A stretch of 25,019 nucleotides of DNA, taken from assembly GCA_049585815.1 (NCBI GenBank), contig JBAVAR010000123.1, forward strand, positions 1 to 25,019, given 5' to 3'. Below are positions 7,996 through 14,254 of the stretch, in pieces (the first letter of the stretch is position 1; each line of letters begins with the position of its first letter). Origin of the DNA: DATLSM01 sp049585815. GTDB lineage: Bacteria > Actinomycetota > Thermoleophilia > Solirubrobacterales > 70-9. The position numbers were made by a program, and so were the translations under genes. The notes under the pieces are model-generated. The model was given only the letters and a program-made list of their open reading frames with translations, was not told where the DNA came from and did not search any database.

Positions 7996-8040
7996 GATCT
8001 GCGGTCGGTGACGTGCTCTCAAACGGTGCCGATCTGCGGT
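7996..8040. repeat. Direct repeat pair GATCTGCGGT in the relaxase upstream region
   Basis: The 10-mer GATCTGCGGT occurs at 7996-8005 and 8031-8040, 35 nt apart. The second copy abuts the -10-like box of the rightward gene. This 216-nt divergent region may hold regulatory or transfer-origin sites. Chance repeats of 10 nt are not excluded. Confidence 0.3.
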
Positions 8041-8045
8041 ACGGT
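8040..8045 (+). promoter_or_regulatory. -10-like TACGGT, leaderless start
   Basis: TACGGT lies 7 nt before the ATG at 8053 and no ribosome-binding site is present, which fits a leaderless transcript. The same box and spacing occur at 12557-12562. Confidence 0.4.
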
Positions 8046-8052
8046 CGATCTC

Positions 8053-8364
8053 ATGAGCGCCGATCCAGCCAGGCCCTCGAAAACGGAGCGTCGGGCCGAT
8101 CTGGCACTGGTCGTCGGCTATCACGAGGCGCGGCTCGCGGACCTGCTTGAGCGAGTGCGCGAGGGCTTCGGTCGCTACGACTCCGGTGAGCTGGACGCGT
8201 TCGAGCTTGACGAGCTGATCCACCGCTACAAGCGGGCAACGCGCGAGCTCTGGAAGTTCTGCGGAAATGTGACCGGCTCCAGAGCCCATTCCCTCGCCAT
8301 CACGATCGGGGAGATGCACGGACGCGGGGAGACGATCGAGTGGTGGGAGCGCGGCAATCCTTAG
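8053..8364 (+). CDS. Small conserved-looking protein of unknown function
   Basis: The protein has 103 residues, is charged, and has no membrane segment. The core VVGYHEARLADLLERVREGF, followed by YDSGELDAFELDELIHRY and KRATRELWKFCG, is strongly helical and amphipathic. ATG 8053 is preferred over an in-frame upstream GTG at 8008 because a TACGGT box sits 7 nt before it. It is divergent from the relaxase, sharing a 216-nt upstream region, so it may belong to the mobile element as an accessory or regulatory protein. I recall similar small proteins in actinobacterial accessory regions but can name no function. Confidence 0.65.
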   Translation: MSADPARPSKTERRADLALVVGYHEARLADLLERVREGFGRYDSGELDAFELDELIHRYKRATRELWKFCGNVTGSRAHSLAITIGEMHGRGETIEWWERGNP

Positions 8365-8457
8365 CGCCGACGCTGAAGCGCGAACGAACGAAAACACCGA
8401 ATCGAGGCCGACGGGTACAGACCGAGCCTAGACACCACGCGGTGGAACAATGGGCCG

Positions 8458-8832
8458 ATGAGCGAAGACAATGTGGAGATAGCCCGACGCGGCTTTGAAG
8501 CCGCGCTGCGTGGGGATATTGACGCGATCGGCGAGATCCTCGATCCGGAGGTCAAGTGGCACGGCGGTGAGCGATCAGATCCGACGGCCTGCCATAACCG
8601 TGAGCAGGCCCTGGAGGCGATGCGCCAGGCTCGCCTCCGCCGCCAGAACATCGGCGAGCTGGTCGATGTGATCGGCGCCGGCGAGAAGGTCGTGGTGATC
8701 ATCCGACCTCCCTCCGGAGATGGCGAGAAGGCCGCCCCAATCGCCAACCTCACGACCTTTCGTCACGGCAAGGCGATCGAGATGATCCACTATCCAGAGC
8801 CCAAGGAGGCACTTGCTGCCGCGGGCCTCTGA
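8458..8832 (+). CDS. SnoaL-like (NTF2-fold) protein
   Basis: The protein has 124 residues with the NTF2/SnoaL layout: helix VEIARRGFEAALRGDID, ILDPEVKWHG, a helix EQALEAMRQAR, then strands IGAGEKVVVIIRPP and ANLTTFRHGKAIEMIHYP, and the ending EALAAAGL. Such small cone-shaped barrels are polyketide cyclase-like enzymes or ligand-binding proteins; the substrate cannot be read from sequence. ATG 8458 has AACAAT 6 nt upstream, a partial match to the leaderless pattern. The stop overlaps the ATG at 8832, which precedes a broken VOC remnant. A second, divergent SnoaL-like gene is at 16294-16728. Confidence 0.8.
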   Translation: MSEDNVEIARRGFEAALRGDIDAIGEILDPEVKWHGGERSDPTACHNREQALEAMRQARLRRQNIGELVDVIGAGEKVVVIIRPPSGDGEKAAPIANLTTFRHGKAIEMIHYPEPKEALAAAGL

Positions 8833-8890
8833 TGAGCGAAAACTCGCGCCCCGACGCCCGACTCTCACGGCCAAGTCCCATCCTCAGCAC

Positions 8891-8974
8891 CTGCGCATTT
8901 TCACGCCGCGGCTCATCGTCCCAGACGGCGCCGCGGCGATCGCCTTCTATCGCGACGCGTTCGATCGGCAATAG
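8891..8974 (+). pseudogene. Fragment of a VOC/PhnB-like (glyoxalase-fold) gene
   Basis: The frame reads IFTPRLIVPDGAAAIAFYRD then AFDRQ and a stop. This matches the first beta-alpha unit of VOC-superfamily proteins (TPHLVV..A..AIEFYK.AFG). Nothing recognisable of the rest of the domain follows, and the frame has no start codon of its own near the homology. It is a truncated relic just after the SnoaL-like gene; VOC and SnoaL genes are often neighbours. Confidence 0.6.
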
Positions 8975-9040
8975 GCAACGGCGGCCGTGGTGCTTAAAGG
9001 AGTCCACGCCAGGTTGCTGAACCTTGTCGACTGACCCTTC

Positions 9041-9244
9041 ATGGTCTTCCTTCCTCGTATAGCCCGAGCACTCCATCACCCGGTCTTCGCGGCACTACTT
9101 GGGCTCCTGCTGATCGGAATCTGCGTAGTAGGCCTCGTGAGTGGCGACATTTCCAAGGTCTGGGCGATATTGATCGGCGCAATCGGCCTGCTCAATGTGC
9201 TTCGGCTCGCCCGAGCGCCTGCAGAGCAGACACCGCCGAAGTAG
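9041..9244 (+). CDS. Small membrane protein, two predicted helices
   Basis: The protein has 67 residues. A short basic N-terminus is followed by hydrophobic runs VFAALLGLLLIGICVVGLV and VWAILIGAIGLLNVL, separated by SGDISK, giving a predicted helical hairpin, then a polar tail. No family is recognised and no clear ribosome-binding site is seen. It is followed closely by a GC-rich hairpin, which supports a real transcription unit. Confidence 0.5.
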   Translation: MVFLPRIARALHHPVFAALLGLLLIGICVVGLVSGDISKVWAILIGAIGLLNVLRLARAPAEQTPPK

Positions 9245-9250
9245 CGACAC

Positions 9251-9278
9251 GCCCCCCACCCAGGGAAGGGCAGGGGGC
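9251..9278. terminator. GC-rich hairpin after the small membrane gene
   Basis: GCCCCC (9251-9256) pairs with GGGGGC (9273-9278), and further C/G runs inside the loop could extend it. It starts 7 nt after a stop codon. No T-run follows, so it is a weak or factor-assisted terminator at best. Confidence 0.4.
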
Positions 9279-9430
9279 AGTCTCTCACTCCTAAGCGGCT
9301 CGGGTTTAGCTTTCGGCCCTGAATGTGATTCCGGACAGATAGCGACAGGCCCATCTGCCGATGACCTTGAAGCCCTGCGGGGCAGAGCGTAGGGTTGGCC
9401 GCTCTGTTACTCGTCCCGAGGAAGAATGAG

Positions 9431-10093
9431 ATGAAGGTGAGAGCCCGAATCGACAAGGTCCGGAGTTTGTGCCCGAAAGCCATGCTGCCAGCAACCTTCG
9501 CCCTACTTGCTGTGGCAGTGTTGCTCCTGGTGCTTCCCAGTTTGGCTCTGGCCAACAACGATGCCTACGCCTGCCAGCTGACATCGGCCAGCGTCGTCAA
9601 GCGGCTCACAGGACTACCCCACGCGATCGAGGAAAAAAACGTCGGCGGCGGGACCGATGAAAAGCTCGGCGCCTTCACCTCGGGATGTGCGGTGATCGCC
9701 TACAACAATCCCCCGAAACCGAGCCAGCGCCCGTTTGGTAGCTCGCCGAAATTCAGAGTTCGCAAGGGGTTCGCAAAGGTCGAGGTCCTCGCAACCGTCC
9801 AGGACGAAGGCGAAGGTGGGGATAACTGGGACCCAGATCAAATAGCAATCGAGCTACGTGCCGAGCATCGCGGGCTGGTGCAGACCTACGGCGGGAGGGA
9901 AATCACCTTCCCGGTTTTTGGCCAGAGCGAGGACTTCGGAGCCGAGTGGGGCCTCAGGCAGGACAACGCGGTGGGGACTTGGCGGGACGGAGAAGACGGC
10001 TTCATTTCCGTTCAGACGTCCACTCACGGCGGCCCCGCAGGTCAGGTCTTGGCCAACGTCGCGGGAAAAATCGTCCCCGGATTCAAACCCTGA
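9431..10093 (+). CDS. Secreted two-cysteine protein of unknown function
   Basis: The protein has 220 residues. A basic start is followed by a long hydrophobic run (FALLAVAVLLLVLPSLALA) ending in an ALA signal-peptidase-like site. The mature part begins NNDAYACQLTSASVVKRLTG, with a second Cys in FTSGCAVIAY about 40 residues later. It then has charged strands, FGAEWGLRQD, FISVQTS and a C-terminal helix GQVLANVAGKI. The Cys spacing and final helix resemble DUF3558-like extracytoplasmic proteins and the proteins at 18611-19190 and 22724-23428. I chose ATG 9431 because GAGGAAG precedes it; an in-frame start at 9395 lacks one and would spoil the signal peptide. Function is unknown. Confidence 0.7.
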   Translation: MKVRARIDKVRSLCPKAMLPATFALLAVAVLLLVLPSLALANNDAYACQLTSASVVKRLTGLPHAIEEKNVGGGTDEKLGAFTSGCAVIAYNNPPKPSQRPFGSSPKFRVRKGFAKVEVLATVQDEGEGGDNWDPDQIAIELRAEHRGLVQTYGGREITFPVFGQSEDFGAEWGLRQDNAVGTWRDGEDGFISVQTSTHGGPAGQVLANVAGKIVPGFKP

Positions 10094-10670
10094 ATGCTGA
10101 CACTGGTCCTTGCAAGACGCTCAAAAACGTGTGCCTGGCAAATGCTCAAGAACACCGCCCGCGAGCTTCCGCGATTGACAGGGCGGGAGGATGCCAAGCC
10201 GACCGGACCGATCAGCACGAGCGCGCTTAGAACTACGAGCGAAAGGCGAGTCTCACAAGCCAACGCTGGTCTTTCGGCCGAGATCAAGTGGACCGAATTC
10301 AAGGGTACAGTCCACAGGGCGACCGGGATCAACGCAACAATCTCACCATCGCGGGCTCATGCGAATTCACAGTCAGATTATCGGCGTGCACTCAGGCGAA
10401 GTGAGCGAAAGAAGACCCGTATCCTCTCCGACCAGGGTCGGGGTCCCTGGCCACGTCGTGGTTCGAGCTCACGGCCGCAGTACGTACAGCCAGCAGCGAA
10501 AACCCGATACACGCTCACCGCAACCAGGGCAGAAGCTGGGTCCCGAAGGTCGCATCTCTTTCAATCTTTAACTTGGAAATTCATGGCGAGATGAACTCTC
10601 AGCCGACTCCCCTGCGCACGTCCTCGCAGGATATGAAGATGCCGCGGCTTGAGCTGTCGACGCAGGTGTT
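10094..10670. other. Gene-poor stretch
   Basis: The open frames here (for example 10094-10594) have atypical Arg/Ser-rich composition and no recognisable domain. I see no gene, RNA or repeat I can support. It lies between a secreted-protein gene and an RTX remnant and may be eroded coding sequence. Confidence 0.4.
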
Positions 10671-10842
10671 ATATCCCGGTCGCCGTTGAGCAGGTCATCG
10701 AGGCCTTGAGCCTGCAGACGGTCATTGCCAGGACCCCGTAGAGGCGGTCATCCCTGCCGCGGCCATCAGGGTGTCTTCCCCCGCGCGGCCGAAAAGCGGG
10801 TCGTCGCTGCCGCCGATCAAGACGTCGTTACCCGAGCCTCCC
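10671..10842 (-). pseudogene. Relic of an RTX (haemolysin-type calcium-binding) repeat protein
   Basis: On the minus strand the frame reads GGSGNDVLIGGSDDPLFG then RAGEDTL. After frame changes, further RTX-like units follow: GRGRDDRLYGV and then GNDRLQAQGLDDLLNGDRD. GGxGxDxLx nonapeptides bind calcium in secreted RTX proteins. The units lie in at least two frames with stops between and no start or secretion region, so this is a decayed fragment. It sits directly downstream of the NlpC/P60-type gene on the same strand. Confidence 0.55.
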
Positions 10843-10894
10843 CGTGGACCGGAACGCTCTTGCTGACGGTCTCCATGTCGGCGCCGGGAATTGC

Positions 10895-11524
10895 TCAATA
10901 ACCCGGTGGATGACGAGCAACAAAGCCGGTCGTTGTCTCTCCCGCCATGGAAGGATGCCACCGTGGCCCAGTGACTCCTCGAGGGTCACCGACGGTGTCC
11001 CAGCGGCGGCCGGCGATGACCGCATATGCATGAACGGGGTTGGCGTAAATCGTGATCCAGCGTCCCTTCCCCGGGCGACCCCAATGCATCATCTGCCCGG
11101 AGACCAGAGGAGAGCTGAGGAAGTCGCCGCCGTGCAGGGCGAAGCTGACGGCGCCCGAGCAGTCATATCCACGAGATAGCCAATGCAGGTGACCCCCTCC
11201 CCATATGTAGGGGGTCGTGCGAATCGCATCGGCGGCTTCTAATACGGCCTTGACCGCGGCAGGGGCGTCTGGTGGAGGGATCGCTTCTCCGTCGATGAGG
11301 CTGGCCTTCTGCAGTCGGCCGCAGTCTTCGGCGGAATTGGTCATCCCGCCGGAGCTCGGCGCACATGGCGTGATCGGTGCTTCTGAAGGAGGCGGCGCCG
11401 ACCCAGAGGAAGAACTCAGACCACCGCCGGAGGCGGCGTCAGCAAGTGCGGGTGGCGAGGCCACCACAGCCGCGACCGCGATGGCACATGCTCCTGCCTT
11501 TAACCTGCCGTGCGCTAACCGCAA
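10895..11524 (-). CDS. Secreted NlpC/P60-type peptidoglycan hydrolase
   Basis: The protein has 209 residues. A signal peptide (AIAVAAVVASPPALA) is followed by a Ser/Pro-rich linker and then a domain starting VKAVLEAADAIRTTPYIWGG. The catalytic Cys lies in GYDCSGAVSFAL, and the His is probably in NPVHAYAVIAG, with GPRWHPSM downstream. This is the C40 cysteine peptidase layout that cuts cell-wall peptides. The start is TTG at 11524, supported by AGGAGA 6 nt upstream; no ATG or GTG gives an intact signal peptide. It ends FVARHPPGY. The RTX relic follows it. Substrate specificity is unknown. Confidence 0.85.
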   Translation of the reverse strand: MRLAHGRLKAGACAIAVAAVVASPPALADAASGGGLSSSSGSAPPPSEAPITPCAPSSGGMTNSAEDCGRLQKASLIDGEAIPPPDAPAAVKAVLEAADAIRTTPYIWGGGHLHWLSRGYDCSGAVSFALHGGDFLSSPLVSGQMMHWGRPGKGRWITIYANPVHAYAVIAGRRWDTVGDPRGVTGPRWHPSMAGETTTGFVARHPPGY

Positions 11525-12011
11525 ACCAGTCTCCTCGTCGGCCTACGGGGTTAGCTGTCGGGCTGGCGCTAAAGGAGCCTGCGCCCCCACTCATGGGTTC
11601 GCCCCTACGTCTTGGTTCCCCCGCTCCACGGCCCTCAAAAGCGCCGTGGATTCGGCTTACCGGTTGTATTCAGCGCCGCAGCTTAGCCGAATTCCAGGAA
11701 AGCGTCGCGGAATCGGATCGCAGGATCGATTTCGCCCCATGACCGCCGTATAGGGATCGGTCACGGTGTCGGGCTATTGCCATCTACGTACCGGGAACCC
11801 ACGCCGCCAGAACATCCCTCCAGCGCACATCAGGCAACGGAGAACTGGCCTTCGATCGCAGGATCAATCGCTGGCAGCGCCTGAGTCGGCAAGAATCGGC
11901 TTGGACGTACGCGACCCGGCCAAGACCGATCGTCCCATGAAAACCGGCGCCGCTGAAGCCCTGACCGGACCCCGCTTATCGAGCTGGGCCGGCCGCTGTC
12001 ATCGGCCTATG
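11525..12011. other. Gene-poor stretch with a 12-nt direct repeat
   Basis: No convincing gene is seen. GATCGCAGGATC occurs at 11716-11727 and 11854-11865. The left end holds the ribosome-binding site and presumably the promoter of the leftward hydrolase gene. Confidence 0.35.
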
Positions 12012-12287
12012 TCAGGCAACCGCGTCGGCAATCAGCGGCACAGCCTCCTCAATCGTCAGCATCACCTTGGTGTCGTACTCGACCCACTGGGTGTAGTTGA
12101 GAATGTTGCGGTACGCCCCCGAGACGTCATCTGAATCGGAGACGACCACGCCCTGGCCGCCGTCGGCAGCCACATAGTGAGCTTTGACGCCTGGTCCTGC
12201 TCCCTCTTTGGCGAAGACGGCCAGCAGCTCCTTGGTCTGCTCTTTGCTCAGGTGCGGCTTAATCTGGTAGGTCGTGACGAAAATCAT
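12012..12287 (-). CDS. DUF3303-like small protein (ferredoxin-like fold)
   Basis: The protein has 91 residues: MIFVTTYQIKPHLSKEQTKE, then LLAVFAKEGAGPGVKAHYV, a GGQGVVVSDSDDVSGAYRNI segment and a final strand-helix (EYDTKVMLTIEEAVPLIADA). The beta-alpha-beta pattern and the W near YTQWVEYDT resemble DUF3303/EthD-like dimeric alpha-beta barrels, of unknown function. I chose ATG 12287 because AAAGG lies about 5 nt upstream and the family starts there; the in-frame extension to 12458 has unrelated Arg-rich composition. Confidence 0.7.
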   Translation of the reverse strand: MIFVTTYQIKPHLSKEQTKELLAVFAKEGAGPGVKAHYVAADGGQGVVVSDSDDVSGAYRNILNYTQWVEYDTKVMLTIEEAVPLIADAVA

Positions 12288-12556
12288 CTTTACCTTTCGA
12301 TTGTGTGGTCGCTTGAAGGCCTTCCGCAACCCGCGCATCACAGCCCCGGTCGGTCGACCTGCCCTGCAGGTTCGGGGTGCGTGTCGAGTTATCTCGGTAG
12401 GCGCGCACCAACCCAACCTCCCACATAATGAGCCGTGCTGCTTGGATCGGCGGCGCAAGCCCTGAGTCGCCTGGTCAAAGCGCTGAGCCGACCGGTTGAC
12501 GATGCGTCTCCTGGCACCGGGATACCGAAATCCACACGCTGAGCGCGGGTATCGGC

Positions 12557-12562
12557 TACGGT
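12557..12562 (+). promoter_or_regulatory. -10-like TACGGT, leaderless start
   Basis: TACGGT lies 7 nt before GTG 12570, the same box and spacing as at 8040-8045. The GGGGAG between them touches the start codon and is too close to act as a ribosome-binding site, which favours a leaderless transcript. Confidence 0.4.
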
Positions 12563-12569
12563 CGGGGAG

Positions 12570-13034
12570 GTGATCTACGACTTCCGCTACCGCAATGCGC
12601 AGGGCAAGTGGAAAGCGTTAGGGCACCGCAAGGGGCTCACTAGGGACACCGCCTTTGCTTCCTTGCAGGCGAGAGACGGACCCAACCCTGCAACCGAGTA
12701 CATGTCACGGCCACGAGACGGGCGAACGCGGAGCTGGGACGTCTTCAGGAGAGCTAAGGAGAAGGTCGATGAGCGCCAGCCCGCTCGCCGCAGGGAGCGT
12801 TTCTATCTGATCTGCAATGGCGTGCTGGATCAGCGGGCCATCGCAAACCTCGATCGGCGGGGGCTCTACTGGAAGCCCCGCTCCGAGTTGAATCCCACCA
12901 GGGACGGTGAGCAGCACATCCTTACCGTTGAGGCCGAGAGCGGCGAGGAGGCAGTTGAGCAGGTCCGGAAAGCCCTGCTTGGTGTCGGTGGGGAGGCGAC
13001 CGAACTGAGGCTCGTCGGGTCGAGGGCCGCCTGA
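12570..13034 (+). CDS. Hypothetical two-part protein
   Basis: The protein has 154 residues if it starts at GTG 12570. The first part (YDFRYRNAQGKWKALGHRKG) has strand-like aromatic/basic residues; a basic linker follows. The second half (ERFYLICNGVLDQRAIANLD, then QHILTVEAESGEEAVEQVRK and ATELRLVGS) has a regular beta-alpha-beta pattern and is the better supported part. There is no signal peptide or membrane segment. No family is recognised. Codon use is consistent with a real gene in this GC-rich DNA. A TACGGT box 7 nt before GTG supports the start. Confidence 0.55.
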   Translation: MIYDFRYRNAQGKWKALGHRKGLTRDTAFASLQARDGPNPATEYMSRPRDGRTRSWDVFRRAKEKVDERQPARRRERFYLICNGVLDQRAIANLDRRGLYWKPRSELNPTRDGEQHILTVEAESGEEAVEQVRKALLGVGGEATELRLVGSRAA

Positions 13035-13430
13035 ACACGGCGGCTCAAAGGCCGACGGCCCGGCCTGCCCGGTGCGCTAGCCCGGAGGTGCGTCGTTCCC
13101 GCGCCCGGATCTGCGGAAAATCGCCGATGCGCCCGTCCAGCCAGTTGGTCAGCCTTTGGGCCCGATGTCCGATCTCGCTATCTGCCCCCGATGCGAGGAG
13201 CGCCTATTTCGGCCCGATCAGGGGCATGGGCTATACACGTCTGCGAGTCAAAACAACCGGCAGCGCATTACCCCGGGAAGTTGTCTTCAAGTTGCCAGCA
13301 TGCCCCGAACCCACAACTGGGGAACAGCCCGGTAAGTCGCCACGAGAAATAAGCGGTTGGAGCCATTCAAGGTGAAACGAACACTTTTACCGAAGGGGCC
13401 CTTACAGGAAACGGCCACAGATCTGAAGAG
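13035..13430. other. Mostly non-coding gap
   Basis: Apart from a possible 56-residue frame (13165-13335, listed separately) I see nothing that can be supported in this stretch. Confidence 0.35.
13165..13335 (+). CDS. Possible small protein with one CxxC (zinc-ribbon-like or relic)
   Basis: This short frame of 56 residues begins MSDLAICPRCEERLFRPD. The CPRC-EERLF start resembles half of a small zinc ribbon, as in the 68-residue protein at 19584, but there is no second CxxC and the remainder is unremarkable. No clear ribosome-binding site is present. It may be a truncated relic, or not a gene. Confidence 0.25.
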   Translation: MSDLAICPRCEERLFRPDQGHGLYTSASQNNRQRITPGSCLQVASMPRTHNWGTAR

Positions 13431-14234
13431 TTAACCCGGCTCGCCTTGATCCGCTGGGATAACCAGCACCGAACACGGCGCCCGGTTGACGACTCGCTCG
13501 CTGACGCTGCCCAGCGACCTGATCCCCCGCAGGCCACGGCGCCCGGAGACGATCAACGAGGATCCCTTCGCGCGAGCGGTCTCGATGATCGCCTGGCTGG
13601 CGTGCCCGGCGGGCTCGCTGAGTAGGGGCTCCTCTCCGGTCACTGCGCCGATCTCGGCAATCTGGGCTTGCAGCGATCGCTGGCGCTCGGGATGGGTCCC
13701 GTCCGCGACGTGGACCGTCTCAAGCCGCGAGTTAAAGAGCGCGGCCACCCCGGCGGCGACCCGCGCCGGCGCCCAGGACCCCGGCGATGCATCGCTAGCA
13801 AAGACGATGCTCTTCGGGAACTCTCCTGGGCCGGGGGGCTGGCGCGCGATCAGCAAGGGATGGCGCGCCTCATGGGCAGCCTTGGCCGTGGTCGTGCCCA
13901 GGGCGAGGGAGAAGGCACGCGAGCGATTGTGGCTGCCGAGCACCAGCAGGTCGTGGTGTTGGCTCTCGCGCAGCAGCAGATCGTGGGCAAAGCGATCCCT
14001 GAGTAGCTCAGTCGATGCCGAAACCCCGGCCTCCCGAGCAAGCTGGGCCGCCTGATTGAGGCTCTCCTGGAGTTCCTCGAGGCTGTGCTGGGGAAGCCGG
14101 CGGGTGGTGTAGACGGCGATGAAGTGAAGTGCTGCGCCCGGCTTTGCCAGCGAGATCGCCTGCCGCACCGCCTCGGTGCTGGTGGAGTCACCCTCGACGC
14201 CGCAGAGAATGCTGGTGAAAGGCGCAACCATCAT
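13431..14234 (-). CDS. Tandem-domain universal stress protein (UspA family)
   Basis: The protein has 267 residues in two USP domains. Domain 1 (about 1-137) runs from FTSILCGVEGDSTS to LLVLGSHNRSRAFSLALGTT and HPLLIARQP. Domain 2 (about 140-264) runs from SIVFASDASPGSWAP to LIVSGRRGLRGIRSLGS and APCSVLVIP. Each ends with the G-x2-G-x9-G-(S/T)-like phosphate-binding loop, suggesting ATP binding, more regular in domain 2. I chose ATG 14234 because GAGGAGG lies 6 nt upstream; the GTG at 14240 falls inside that site. It begins 20 nt after the GGDEF-EAL stop on the same strand, so the two are likely one transcription unit linking cyclic-di-GMP and stress physiology. Confidence 0.9.
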   Translation of the reverse strand: MMVAPFTSILCGVEGDSTSTEAVRQAISLAKPGAALHFIAVYTTRRLPQHSLEELQESLNQAAQLAREAGVSASTELLRDRFAHDLLLRESQHHDLLVLGSHNRSRAFSLALGTTTAKAAHEARHPLLIARQPPGPGEFPKSIVFASDASPGSWAPARVAAGVAALFNSRLETVHVADGTHPERQRSLQAQIAEIGAVTGEEPLLSEPAGHASQAIIETARAKGSSLIVSGRRGLRGIRSLGSVSERVVNRAPCSVLVIPADQGEPG

Positions 14235-14254
14235 GGCCACCTCCTCGCTAGATT

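Noticed and set aside
8832..9020. 62-residue frame from ATG 8832
   Set aside because: It is Ser/Arg-rich without features; the VOC homology lies in a different frame, showing this one is a shadow over a relic.
10094..10594. 166-residue open frame after the secreted-protein gene
   Set aside because: Its composition is atypical, no ribosome-binding site or domain is seen, and it is overlapped by other equally poor frames.
11716..11865. Direct repeat GATCGCAGGATC as a possible att or iteron pair
   Set aside because: There are only two 12-nt copies 138 nt apart, no associated integrase or replication gene, and GATC-rich repeats are expected by chance here.
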